NCBI GenBank assembly: GCA_002789955.1
Contig: PFUG01000301.1
Coordinates: forward strand, 1 to 33,102
Direction: 5' to 3'
From: Deltaproteobacteria bacterium CG_4_9_14_3_um_filter_63_12
GTDB lineage: Bacteria > Myxococcota_A > Bradymonadia > UBA4248 > UM-FILTER-63-12
Length of the DNA: 33,102 bases
How positions within the stretch are numbered: position 1 is the first letter of the stretch; each line of letters starts with the position of its first letter. A program made the position numbers and the translations under genes. The notes beneath the pieces are model-generated. The model saw only the letters and a program-made list of their open reading frames with translations, ran no database searches and had not been told where the DNA came from. Below are positions 1 through 8,304 of this stretch, one piece after another.

Positions 1-229
1 AAGAATTCCTGAGGATTGGGGGGCGCTCCTTGCAGTCAATAAACATGGAGAGTCATGACGGTTTACACTAGACGACTCGAGTCCGGGTGATTGGCGGCAG
101 AGAGCGAACGATTGCCCCGACAAATTCCCTGCAATTAGTGTTTCGTTTTCGATCGGATTTTCGCGCGCTACTCAGCACCGAGGGGTCTCGAGGCGAGCCG
201 GCTGCGTCCCTACGTGCGAGCGCAAGGCC
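1..229. other. Left-edge non-coding stretch
   Basis: No supportable complete gene lies here. A short open stretch in frame 2 ends in a TGA at 56-58 and could be the tail of a gene that starts outside the window, but it is too short to judge. A weak promoter-like pair (TTGCCC at 112-117, TTAGTG at 135-140, 17-base spacer) precedes the first gene; its -10 match is poor, so I do not call it. Confidence 0.3.
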
Positions 230-499
230 ATGAACCTGCGGCAAGAATCTGTTCTTTTCTTTCTCACCCGTGCTGGGTGTTGTTTGTGCGACGAGGCGCT
301 CGCTTTCGTCGAGCCGATGGCTGGCGTGCGAGGGTTGAGCGTCGAGCTGGTCGACGTCGACAGCGACCGCGCGCTCAAGAGAGAGTACGGGCTACGCATC
401 CCTGTAGTGCTCCTGAACGGGGAGGTGGTTGGTGAGGGTCGGATCGACCGAGAGGAATTCAGTCGTTGCCTCACTGCGGCGACATTTCGGAGGCTCTAG
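230..499 (+). CDS. Glutaredoxin-like thiol-disulfide protein
   Basis: An 89-residue, one-domain thioredoxin-fold protein. A first beta strand (SVLFFLTRAG) leads into a CxxC redox motif, Cys17-Cys18-Leu19-Cys20. A cis-proline typical of the fold is at Pro58 in GLRIPVV, followed by LLNGEVV. Size and layout match the small glutaredoxin-like (DUF836) family, which is presumed to shuttle electrons between thiols in the cytoplasm; the partner is unknown. There is no signal peptide. The ATG at 230 has only a weak AAGG just upstream. The TAG stop (497-499) shares its last base with the GTG start of the next gene, a thioredoxin-like protein, so the two are probably translated together and may work in one thiol-reduction path (inference). 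Confidence 0.8.
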   Translation: MNLRQESVLFFLTRAGCCLCDEALAFVEPMAGVRGLSVELVDVDSDRALKREYGLRIPVVLLNGEVVGEGRIDREEFSRCLTAATFRRL

Positions 500-1074
500 T
501 GATTCCAAATTGGGCGAAGGTCGGTGTCGTGTTGATCGGGCTCGCCATGGCTGCGGTCGTGGTCGCACCCGCGTCTGGCAGCTACGAAGGCCGTGTGTTC
601 AGCGATCTCGCCGCGCTCCAGGGGGAGTTCGTGAATCGCCCGGTGCCCGACTTCGAGCTTCACAACCTCAATGGAAAGGCCTTCAAGCTCTCCGATTACC
701 GCGGCAAGGTCGTGTTCCTCAACCTTTGGGCTACGTGGTGCAAACCTTGCCGAGACGAGCTGCCCTCGATGGTCCAGCTGGCCGCAAAGCTCGAGGCCGA
801 GCGCGAGTCCTTCGTAATGATCGCGGTGGCGTGGGACAACGATCCAGAAGCCATGGGGGAGTTCCTGGCGTCGATGCCTCAGGTGATGCGCAACATGGTG
901 ATCGCCCGCGACCCCGATGGGCAGCTGACCAATCAGCTGGGGACGCGCAAGCTGCCAGAGACCTACATCATCGACCAGGAGGGCCAAATCGTTGCTCGTT
1001 TCGCGAATATGCGGGACTGGGACAGCGACTTGGCCAAGCGGATCTTTCTCTCGTTGATCCGTCGTCAGCTGTGA
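499..1074 (+). CDS. Membrane-anchored TlpA/ResA-type thioredoxin
   Basis: A 191-residue protein read from the GTG at 499, which overlaps the previous stop codon (TAGTG) and has a GGAGG at 489-493 five bases upstream. Residues about 7-26 are hydrophobic and look like an uncleaved signal anchor or signal peptide, so the redox domain should face the periplasm. The domain begins with RPVPDFELHNLNGK. It carries the WATWCKPC motif with the redox pair Cys81/Cys84 and a later cis-Pro region (KLPETYIID). TlpA/ResA proteins reduce disulfides in the periplasm, commonly during cytochrome c maturation or oxidative protein folding. No cytochrome or Dsb partner gene is nearby, so the substrate is unknown. 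An in-frame TTG at 466 would add 11 residues but lacks a comparable ribosome binding site. Confidence 0.85.
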   Translation: MIPNWAKVGVVLIGLAMAAVVVAPASGSYEGRVFSDLAALQGEFVNRPVPDFELHNLNGKAFKLSDYRGKVVFLNLWATWCKPCRDELPSMVQLAAKLEAERESFVMIAVAWDNDPEAMGEFLASMPQVMRNMVIARDPDGQLTNQLGTRKLPETYIIDQEGQIVARFANMRDWDSDLAKRIFLSLIRRQL

Positions 1075-1215
1075 GCCCACATCGCCCCCAAACTTTCTGT
1101 GTATTGGCTCTCGCGAGGGTTTCAGCACCAGACGGTCTCGAAGCGCTGCGTGCCGAAGCGCGCGACATCCGATCGCCCAATACCTATTGCCAAGACACGG
1201 ACCTCGGAGGGGACC

Positions 1216-2106
1216 ATGGCTGACTTTCAGGGTCCAAACGACGCGGTGGTTCTGACGTGTGCGTTGACGGGCGTGCTCACGAACCCAGCTCAGCACCCCG
1301 TTCCCGTGACGCCGAAGGAGATGGCACAGGCGGCGCTTGACGCCGCCAACGCGGGGGCGGCCATCGTCCACGTGCACCTGCGCGATCAGCGTCCAAACCT
1401 CGGGCACCTTCCCTCCTGGGAGCCTGACGTCGCCGAGTCTATCGTGACCGCGATTCGTGAGGCCTGCCCCGAGCTGGTGATCAATTTGACGACGGGGATC
1501 ATGGGGTCCGACGTCAGCGGCCCTATCGCCTGTCTGGAGCGCGTGAGGCCGGAGATGGCGGCGCTCAACGCGGGCTCCTTGAACTATCTCAAGCTGCGCT
1601 CAAACCACAGTTGGGCATGGCCACCTTTGCTCTTCGACAACCCCGTTGCAAAGATCGAGGCCATGGCCAAAGCCATGGCGCGCCTCGGTGTGGTCCCTGA
1701 GTGTGAGTGTTTCGACACCGGCATCGTGCGTTCCGTCGGGCTCTTGGAGCAGGCGGGTGTGCTCCCCTCGCCGCCCAACATCTCTCTGGTGATGGGAGTG
1801 GCCTCTGGGATGCCGGCGAAGGCGGAGTGGCTGCCGCTCCTGGTCGAGGAGATGCCGGCGGGGGCGCGGTGGCAGGTCATCGGCATCGGCCGTGAGGAGG
1901 TCTGGGCGCTCCACCGGCGCTGTGCCGAGCTGGGCGGCCACCTGCGCAGCGGCGTCGAGGACACGTTCTACCTGCCAAGCGGGGAGAAGACTTCGGGAAA
2001 TGGGCCCTTGGTGGAAGCGCTGGCGGTCATCGCGCGAGAGGTTGGCCGCCCCATTGCCAGCCCAGAACAAGCCAGGAGGAGTCTTGGAATTCGAGACCGC
2101 CAGTAA
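1216..2106 (+). CDS. Beta-keto acid cleavage enzyme (BKACE, DUF849 family)
   Basis: A 296-residue TIM-barrel enzyme of the family that includes 3-keto-5-aminohexanoate cleavage enzyme (Kce). Family members condense a beta-keto acid with acetyl-CoA and split it into acetoacetate plus a new CoA ester, using a divalent metal (usually Zn). The metal-binding HxH is visible as VHVHLRD (His52, His54). Other family features are the N-terminal VVLTCALTG, VINLTTG, a Glu-rich PECECFD segment and the C-terminal GVEDTFYLPSGEKTSGNG. The ATG at 1216 follows a GGAGG at 1206-1210. BKACE substrates vary widely and are set by pocket residues, so Kce activity on lysine-fermentation intermediates cannot be assumed. 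No other lysine-fermentation gene is in the window. Confidence 0.88.
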   Translation: MADFQGPNDAVVLTCALTGVLTNPAQHPVPVTPKEMAQAALDAANAGAAIVHVHLRDQRPNLGHLPSWEPDVAESIVTAIREACPELVINLTTGIMGSDVSGPIACLERVRPEMAALNAGSLNYLKLRSNHSWAWPPLLFDNPVAKIEAMAKAMARLGVVPECECFDTGIVRSVGLLEQAGVLPSPPNISLVMGVASGMPAKAEWLPLLVEEMPAGARWQVIGIGREEVWALHRRCAELGGHLRSGVEDTFYLPSGEKTSGNGPLVEALAVIAREVGRPIASPEQARRSLGIRDRQ

Positions 2107-2131
2107 TTCTCGTTATTGTCGGACCCTTTCG

Positions 2132-4564
2132 ATGAGCTGCAGAGGGACGAGCCGATTCGCGGGCTACTCGGCACCGAGTTGGCTGGAAGCGAGCCAGCTG
2201 GCTTGCCTACGCGCGTTCTTGTTCGTCGTGCTCGGTGTCGGGTTGATGGCTTGCGGCGAGAAGGACGGGGCTCCCGTGGCGGCCGCCGAGGCGAGCGATG
2301 CAGCACAGAGTAGGCCGAAGACGCCAGGGCCCGCGCCAGTCGACGCCGCGACGATCGCGGTGGACTTAGCGCGGGCCGGTGTGTCCCCCCTGACAGGACT
2401 CCGCCCGCTCGGGCTGGGACGCGTGCGAACGATGCTGAGACGTGGCCAAAGGCAGCAGGCGATCGCGGCGTTGCGCTACAGCCTGTCTGCCTACGTTTCG
2501 GAGGACGACAAGCACGCTGGCACCTATATCCTAGGGCGCTTGCTGACCGAGGAGGGGGACCCCGCGGGCCTGCAGTTCTTGACGGCGTTGCCCGCACCGT
2601 TCGAGCCCATCGAACACCTCAGGTTGGTCTGGCTGGCGCGGGCCCAGATTCTCAACCATCTCGACGCTGCGGCGGTGAAGACGATCGAGCCGCTGTTCAA
2701 CCGATACGAGGCGCTCCCGGAAGCGGAGAACCTGCGTCTGGCTCAGGCTGCGGCGCTCTATCGTCTGGGCCGCAAGGAGGAAGCGATGCTCGCGCTGGAG
2801 TGGCCCGACCACGCCAACGCCAGCGAGCCGGTGCGGGCCCGTTCGACGCGGATGGTGGCCGATTGGTTGCGGGAGCTCGATCTGGAAGCGGCGCAGAAGG
2901 AGGAGCGGGTGCTCTTGGTGCGCTACCCCACCGATCCGGCGGCGCTGGAGCCAGGGCTGTCGCTCGGCGTCGAGGACCTGACCGACGCGGAGCGCTTCAA
3001 CCGCGCAAAGAATCTGGACGCGCGCTGGGGGTATGAGGAGGCGAGGCGCGAGTTCAAGCGGCTCGTGGACAAGGGCGAGTTTCTGTACGAATCGCAGTGG
3101 CGCATCGGCTTGATCAGCCTGCGCAATCTGCGCGACGATCCAGCGGGAGCACGGGCGATGTTCGAGGCGGTCAGTAACGCTGGCGGCCCATACAAAGACC
3201 AAGCGGCCTACTACGTCGTCCGCAGCTACTTGCAAGAGGACAACTACGAAGCCGCGCTGCAGGCCGGGAAGCAATACACCCACCGCTTTCCGAAGGGGAG
3301 GTTCGTCGACAACATCTCTTACTATCGCGGCTGGTTGCCTTATGACCGGGGCAACTGCGAGGAGGCGCTGCCCGAGTTCGCGGACCACATCAAGACCTTC
3401 GACTACAAGCGCGCCATCGTTATGGGGTTTGTCGGCTGGTGTCACATTCGGCAGCAGGAATGGCAGAAAGCGATCGACGCCTTCGAGTCCCTCAACGAGC
3501 AGTACAACGGCTCGGTCGAGCGCGGTAAAGGTCTGTACTGGCAAGCCTACGCGTTCGTGCAGCTCGGCCAGGCGGCAGAGGCGAAGGCGAAGATCGAGCG
3601 CATCCACCAACGCTATCCGCTGACCTACTACGACCTCTTGGCCCAGCAGCTCGACGCGGTGCTCGACGGCCGTGACCCGACGGCTTCGAAGCTGCCCTGG
3701 ACTGGAAAGGGGGACGCCGACGAGCGCTTCCCGATCGACGAGGCGATGTGGGAGCTCCCGAAGTCGACCAGCGGCTCGCGCTCGAAGTTCGAGCGGGTGC
3801 GTCGGCTGGTCGAGTTGGACGAGATCGATCTTGCTCGACGCGAGTATGGGGAGATCGTCGAGCGGGTGGAGGCGGCCGTGCCGGACGGGCGCCGGCTCGA
3901 GTTCGTCCGCTTCATGTCGGCTCAGGTCGACGACTACAACCGAGGATGGCAGGAGGTGGATGGCAAGCTGACCATGCTCGGCGACCCGGATTCCCAGGAC
4001 ATTCGCTGGGTGCTCGCCTATCCCCAAGCCTACCAGCCGATCGTGGAGACTTTGAGCCGCGAGTATGAGGTCCCCGAGGCGCTGGTCTACGCGATCATGC
4101 GCCAGGAGAGCCGTTACCAACCCACGGCGATCTCGGGCGCGGACGCGGTGGGGGCGCTGCAGATGATCCCCCCGACGGCCAAGAAGATCGCCGTCGACAT
4201 GGGCATCGCATACGACCCCCTGACCTTTCCTCGACCGGACGTCGGATTCCGCTACAGTTTTTTCTATCTGCGCAAGCATCTCGAGGCGTTCCGCGGCCAG
4301 ATTGTGCCGACGGCGGCGAGCTACAACGGCGGCCCAGAGCCGATCGTGAAGTGGATTGGCGTGAACAAGGGGAAACCCATGTCGTTCCTTGTCGAGGAGT
4401 TCGCCTACAACGAGTCGCGGATCTACTGTCGGATGGTCGCTGAGCACATGCTGCGCTATCTCTATCTCTACGAGGACGACGCCGAGGTCCGCGGCAAGCT
4501 GTTGGACGCGATGTTTCCGGTGGAGTTCAACGCGGACCTCGCTGTCGACGAAAGATTGTACTGA
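2132..4564 (+). CDS. Lipoprotein soluble lytic transglycosylase (Slt70-like) with TPR-rich superhelix
   Basis: About 810 residues. The N-terminus has a hydrophobic stretch ending in a lipobox (GLMAC), so it is probably an outer-membrane lipoprotein. Residues about 60-600 are alpha-helical tetratricopeptide-like repeats (for example REFKRL, AYYVVRSYLQEDNYEAAL, KGLYWQAYAFVQLGQ). The C-terminus is a GH23 lysozyme-like domain: MRQESRYQP with catalytic Glu659, GALQMIPPTA, and AASYNGGP. Such enzymes cut peptidoglycan between MurNAc and GlcNAc, leaving a 1,6-anhydro end. The start is uncertain. The ATG at 2132 has little upstream signal, whereas an in-frame TTG at 2084 inside the BKACE gene follows a strong AGGAGG (2074-2079) but would give an unusually long leader. 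The next genes encode a sigma/anti-sigma pair, consistent with a cell-wall theme. Confidence 0.9.
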   Translation: MSCRGTSRFAGYSAPSWLEASQLACLRAFLFVVLGVGLMACGEKDGAPVAAAEASDAAQSRPKTPGPAPVDAATIAVDLARAGVSPLTGLRPLGLGRVRTMLRRGQRQQAIAALRYSLSAYVSEDDKHAGTYILGRLLTEEGDPAGLQFLTALPAPFEPIEHLRLVWLARAQILNHLDAAAVKTIEPLFNRYEALPEAENLRLAQAAALYRLGRKEEAMLALEWPDHANASEPVRARSTRMVADWLRELDLEAAQKEERVLLVRYPTDPAALEPGLSLGVEDLTDAERFNRAKNLDARWGYEEARREFKRLVDKGEFLYESQWRIGLISLRNLRDDPAGARAMFEAVSNAGGPYKDQAAYYVVRSYLQEDNYEAALQAGKQYTHRFPKGRFVDNISYYRGWLPYDRGNCEEALPEFADHIKTFDYKRAIVMGFVGWCHIRQQEWQKAIDAFESLNEQYNGSVERGKGLYWQAYAFVQLGQAAEAKAKIERIHQRYPLTYYDLLAQQLDAVLDGRDPTASKLPWTGKGDADERFPIDEAMWELPKSTSGSRSKFERVRRLVELDEIDLARREYGEIVERVEAAVPDGRRLEFVRFMSAQVDDYNRGWQEVDGKLTMLGDPDSQDIRWVLAYPQAYQPIVETLSREYEVPEALVYAIMRQESRYQPTAISGADAVGALQMIPPTAKKIAVDMGIAYDPLTFPRPDVGFRYSFFYLRKHLEAFRGQIVPTAASYNGGPEPIVKWIGVNKGKPMSFLVEEFAYNESRIYCRMVAEHMLRYLYLYEDDAEVRGKLLDAMFPVEFNADLAVDERLY

Positions 4565-4603
4565 CCGCAGAAAGGGGATAGAGCCGCTAATTCGTCGTGA
4601 CAC

Positions 4604-4629
4604 GGAACTAAAGATGGCCCAGACCCGTC
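4604..4629 (+). promoter_or_regulatory. Candidate ECF-type promoter of the sigma/anti-sigma operon
   Basis: GGAACT at 4604-4609, a 16-base spacer, then CGTC at 4626-4629. This is the typical layout of promoters read by group IV sigma factors (GGAAC, 16-17 bases, CGTC or a variant). It lies about 40 bases before the start of an ECF sigma gene, so autoregulation is likely. Motif, spacing and position are seen; recognition by this sigma factor is inferred. Confidence 0.6.
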
Positions 4630-4669
4630 TTGGGGGTATCGCGGGCCCGACCCTATCAGGGTCATCGAG

Positions 4670-5269
4670 TTGGAGAGCGTCTTGGAGAATCGTCAAACCG
4701 CAGCGCAGGAGCAGAGGGAGCGCGAGCGCTTCGCCGCGGCCGCGATCGCGTGCCGCGAGAAGCTCTGGGGCCATGCTCTGGGTCTGACGAGGAACTCGAC
4801 GGAGGCCGAGGATCTGCTCCAGGTGACGTATGTTCGGGCGTTCGAGCGGTGGTCACAGCTGCGGGACCTGTCCTGCATCTCGAGCTGGTTGACCCGCATG
4901 ATGCATCGGGCCTTCGTGGACCAATGCCGAAGGCGCACAAGGGAGAAGCTCGAGTCCTTGGAGCTCTTGGACTCTTGGATCGAGGCAGCGGAGCACTCCA
5001 CCCAACACACGCCCAGTGAGGGCGAGAGTGAGGCTCGCGACTCGGTCCAGAAGGCCCTCGGCGAACTCTCTTTGGTGTTGGCGCAGGCACTGACGCTGCG
5101 CGATGTCTGGGGATTTAGCTATGAGGAGATCGCCGAGCTCTTGGAGATTCCGGTGGGAACGGTCCGTTCGCGGATCGCCCGAGCTCGCGAGCAGATGATC
5201 GCGGTGTTGAAGGAACAAGGTGAACCCGCGACGGATGAACAGGTGCTGTTGTCGAGGAGGTCGTCATGA
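4670..5269 (+). CDS. RNA polymerase sigma factor, ECF (sigma-70 group IV)
   Basis: Up to 199 residues with the two expected domains. Sigma region 2 (about 25-95) contains EAEDLLQVTYVRAFERWSQL, then WLTRMMHRAFVDQCRRR, which contacts core polymerase and the -10 element. Region 4 (about 130-185) contains a helix-turn-helix, GFSYEEIAELLEIPVGTVRS, for the -35 element. It should redirect RNA polymerase when released from the membrane anti-sigma factor encoded next; the genes overlap by four bases (ATGA at 5266-5269). There is no ATG start. Candidates are TTG at 4670 and TTG at 4682, the latter six bases or so after GGAG (4672-4675); this affects only four residues. The upstream promoter suggests positive autoregulation. 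The inducing stress is not visible; the preceding lytic transglycosylase hints at envelope stress. Confidence 0.92.
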   Translation: MESVLENRQTAAQEQRERERFAAAAIACREKLWGHALGLTRNSTEAEDLLQVTYVRAFERWSQLRDLSCISSWLTRMMHRAFVDQCRRRTREKLESLELLDSWIEAAEHSTQHTPSEGESEARDSVQKALGELSLVLAQALTLRDVWGFSYEEIAELLEIPVGTVRSRIARAREQMIAVLKEQGEPATDEQVLLSRRSS

Positions 5270-6156
5270 GTTGCACCGAGTTCGAGACGCTCAGCGCCTA
5301 TGTCGACGGCGAAGCCGATGTGCAGCAGCACGAAGAAGCGGAGGCGCACCTTTTTGTCTGTGCTGAGTGTCGCGAGCGCTACCGTTCCATTCGGGCGCTG
5401 CGGAGCCTCTTGGCCGAGGACCCGCCGGCACAACTGCTGCCGCGCCGGCTCGAGCTTTCACTGGCGACGTTGATGGATCGCTTCGTCAACGAGTCGCCTA
5501 TGAACCTTCCGGTGCATCCCGGGACCGGGTTCGAAGGTGCGCCTATGCTCGCGAAGCCGTTCGAGCGGACGCACCGAGGGCTTTGGCTGCAAGCCTTGGT
5601 TGCGGCCTGTGTCGCGGTCGTCACGGTTTTGGGCATGGGTGTATTCGCGTTGCGCAGCGGTGGAGTGCCGACGCTCAGCATGGTCGACCATCGGGTCACC
5701 GGGCTGTCGAACCTGGGACACGCCGCGTTGTACGCCCATATGGAGCGGATCGCAGAGCCCAACCGCGGCGTCATCCCACAACGCGATGCGGCACAGCTCG
5801 AGCGCGAGCTTCGCGAGAGCCTCGAGTACAGGGTTCATCTGCCGAAGACGCTCTTGGGCGAACCCCGCTCTGCCGGCATCATGGAGCTGAGCTCGGAACC
5901 CGTCGCAGTGGCGGAGTACGAGTTCAACGGGGTGCCGGTGTCGATGTTCGCTCTGCCCCGTGTCGTGGCCGCGGAGTACATGAGTCTGCAGGTCGAGGAC
6001 GACCCGAACGCCTGCACGATGCAGGAGCTTCGCCAGTGCTTCACGGATGGCCTCGGGACGAGCTTGTGTATGACCTCAGACGCAGAGATGGTCTGGATCT
6101 GGGTCGCCCACCTGCCCAAGCTCTCCCTCGAGAAGCTGGTGCCCTACCCGCACTGA
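5266..6156 (+). CDS. Membrane anti-sigma factor with zinc-finger domain
   Basis: A 296-residue protein that starts at an ATG overlapping the sigma gene stop (ATGA). The N-terminal cytoplasmic part has the ZAS-type zinc motif HLFVCAEC (His28, Cys32, Cys35), which in this family holds the partner sigma factor. One membrane helix is at about 107-128 (LQALVAACVAVVTVLGMGV). Residues 130-296 would lie in the periplasm and could be the sensor; this part has no catalytic motif I recognise but contains three cysteines (in NACTMQELRQC and SLCM). It most likely sequesters the ECF factor until a periplasmic signal triggers release. The signal and any releasing protease are unknown. Confidence 0.88.
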   Translation: MSCTEFETLSAYVDGEADVQQHEEAEAHLFVCAECRERYRSIRALRSLLAEDPPAQLLPRRLELSLATLMDRFVNESPMNLPVHPGTGFEGAPMLAKPFERTHRGLWLQALVAACVAVVTVLGMGVFALRSGGVPTLSMVDHRVTGLSNLGHAALYAHMERIAEPNRGVIPQRDAAQLERELRESLEYRVHLPKTLLGEPRSAGIMELSSEPVAVAEYEFNGVPVSMFALPRVVAAEYMSLQVEDDPNACTMQELRQCFTDGLGTSLCMTSDAEMVWIWVAHLPKLSLEKLVPYPH

Positions 6157-6300
6157 GCCAACGCCATGCTGGGCGATCGCGGACACGCTCGCTTCGAGCC
6201 AGCGCGGCGCCGGGTAGCGCGCGAAACCTGATGCATTGTGGGGCGGGTTCCTGGTAAGAGAAGGGCTTCAACTCGTCACTGAGCTCGTGGATAGAACCCA

Positions 6301-6762
6301 ATGTCGAAGAGCACTGACCCCATCAAAGTCGTCGCGAAGAACCGCAAGGCCACTTTCGACTTTCACATCGGCGACCGCTACGAGGCGGGGTTGGTGTTGC
6401 TCGGCAGCGAGGTCAAGAGCGTTCGTGACGGGCGAGTGAGCCTGCAGGAGGCCTTCGCGAAGTTCAGCGACGACGGCGAGTTGTTCCTGATGAACTGCCA
6501 TATCGCCGAGTACCCCTGGGCTAACCGCAACAACCACGAGCCTCTTCGCCCGCGAAAGCTGTTGTTGAGCCGCAAAGAGCTCGGGAAGCTGTCACAGGCC
6601 ATCACGTTGGCAGGCGCCACCATCGTTCCCTTGTCGATGTACCTCAAGAATGGCTTGCTAAAGCTGGAGGTGGGAGTCGGGAAGGGCAAGAAGCTGTATG
6701 ACAAACGAGACGACCTGAAGAAGCGTTCGGCGCAACGGGACATCGATCGCGGACAGGAATAG
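6301..6762 (+). CDS. smpB: SsrA-binding protein SmpB
   Basis: A 153-residue SmpB of normal length. Family landmarks are the N-terminal VAKNRKATFDF, the core GLVLLGSEVKSVRDGRVSL, then YPWANRNNHEPLRPRKLLL, and the basic C-terminal tail GKGKKLYDKRDDLKKRSAQRD, which folds in the ribosomal decoding centre. SmpB brings tmRNA to stalled ribosomes so that the nascent chain is tagged for degradation and the ribosome is freed. The tmRNA gene (ssrA) is not in this window. The ribosome binding site before the ATG at 6301 is weak. The gene sits just upstream of a small cold-shock protein gene with its own leader element. Confidence 0.97.
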   Translation: MSKSTDPIKVVAKNRKATFDFHIGDRYEAGLVLLGSEVKSVRDGRVSLQEAFAKFSDDGELFLMNCHIAEYPWANRNNHEPLRPRKLLLSRKELGKLSQAITLAGATIVPLSMYLKNGLLKLEVGVGKGKKLYDKRDDLKKRSAQRDIDRGQE

Positions 6763-6773
6763 CGGAGCTCGAA

Positions 6774-6849
6774 TCGCCGAGCGACGACCGATTTCCGCAC
6801 CGCCAGTCGATGAAATAAAGCGAACATCGGTCGAGGGGAAGCGAGGCGA
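6774..6849 (+). ncRNA. Candidate structured leader element, copy A (upstream of cold-shock gene)
   Basis: This 76-base segment can fold into an outer stem (TCGCC 6774-6778 with GGCGA 6845-6849) and an inner stem (CGACCGAT 6785-6792 with ATCGGTCG 6826-6833, extendable with mismatches). It matches copy B at 10631-10707 at about 60 of 77 aligned positions. Unpaired parts are also conserved: GAGCG after the first arm, CGCACCGC in the apical part, and AAGCGA before the last arm. The outer stem differs by a compensatory pair (C-G here, T-A in copy B). The 3' end stops three bases before the ATG at 6853, and the likely ribosome binding site (GAGG 6843-6846) overlaps the outer stem, so folding could hide it. 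I do not recognise it as a known riboswitch class. Confidence 0.6.
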
Positions 6850-6852
6850 AAG

Positions 6853-7071
6853 ATGTCAAAACGTGTCGGACGGATCCGGTGGTTCAACGCACAGAAGGGA
6901 TACGGCTTCGTCCTCGAGGATGGGCAGGAAGACGACATTTTCTTGCACTACTCGGCCATACAATCTCCAGGGTACAAGGTCCTCGAGCAGGGGCAGCGGG
7001 TGGTGTTCTGGCTCGAGGCGACCGACAAGGGTCCAGTGGCCCATGATGTCGTGCCCATCGAAGAGGACTGA
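6853..7071 (+). CDS. Cold-shock domain protein (CspA family)
   Basis: A 72-residue single cold-shock domain. It starts RVGRIRWFNAQKGYGFV, with RNP1-like KGYGFV (residues 15-20) and RNP2-like DIFLHY (28-33), the aromatic and basic residues that stack on single-stranded nucleic acid. The family binds RNA or ssDNA and acts as an RNA chaperone or antiterminator; some members respond to cold, others are constitutive. The sequence is unusually acidic at the C-terminus (PIEED). The start is fixed by GAGG at 6843-6846, part of the candidate structured leader. That arrangement, together with the same leader in front of ppdK, suggests post-transcriptional control (inference). Confidence 0.93.
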   Translation: MSKRVGRIRWFNAQKGYGFVLEDGQEDDIFLHYSAIQSPGYKVLEQGQRVVFWLEATDKGPVAHDVVPIEED

Positions 7072-7096
7072 CGCGCAGAGCTAGGCGTGGACTGGC

Positions 7097-7125
7097 TTGA
7101 CCCTGCTTGGTGTCGGTGGTAAAGG
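7097..7125 (+). promoter_or_regulatory. Candidate sigma-70 promoter for glyQS
   Basis: TTGACC at 7097-7102 matches five of six -35 consensus bases. A 17-base spacer follows, then TAAAGG at 7120-7125, a weak -10. It would start a transcript about 165 bases before glyQ. Only the -35 and the spacing are convincing. Confidence 0.3.
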
Positions 7126-7159
7126 CGCGAAACTCGTTTGGGCTCGTGTCGAGCGCCAG

Positions 7160-7211
7160 CTCGCTCACCTCGAGCGAGGTTCGTCCAGGAAGTGAGCGAA
7201 ATCAATCGCTC
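7160..7211 (+). other. Two hairpins in the glyQ upstream region
   Basis: CTCGCTC (7160-7166) pairs with GAGCGAG (7172-7178) around a five-base loop, and GAGCGA (7194-7199) pairs with TCGCTC (7206-7211) around a six-base loop. The arms are related, so alternative pairing between the two hairpins is possible. Neither is followed by a T run, so an intrinsic terminator is not supported; they could be a leader structure for glyQS. No T-box features are seen. Confidence 0.3.
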
Positions 7212-7298
7212 TTCGCGGCCAGCAGCGTCGGGGTTGCTCGGCAATGGTGACCCGTTCGCGCGGCGTTCGAGCCCGTGACAGCAATGCGAAGGACACCC

Positions 7299-8213
<915 letters not shown>

Positions 8214-8304
8214 AACCGGGTCGGACGCGAAAGAGCAACCGATAGAGAGGCGCGCCTCGGGGCTCGCTCTGCGGTCAGTGATAAGGCGAAGAGGAAGAAC
8301 GATT

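Noticed and set aside
2-58. Possible C-terminal tail of an upstream gene (frame 2, stop TGA at 56-58)
   Set aside because: Only 18 codons are visible, and other frames cannot be excluded; no recognisable motif.
172-474. Minus-strand ORF of 100 codons over the glutaredoxin-like gene
   Set aside because: It is antisense to a clear coding gene, has a Ser/Arg-rich composition typical of shadow frames and no family resemblance.
2531-4774. Long minus-strand ORF (747 codons) opposite the lytic transglycosylase
   Set aside because: High GC leaves long open antisense frames; the plus strand has clear lipoprotein, TPR and GH23 motifs, and the antisense product is Arg/Leu/Val-rich without domains.
7160-7211. 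T-box or other known tRNA-sensing leader before glyQ
   Set aside because: The hairpins are small, there is no T-box sequence and no terminator T run; such leaders are mainly a Firmicutes feature.
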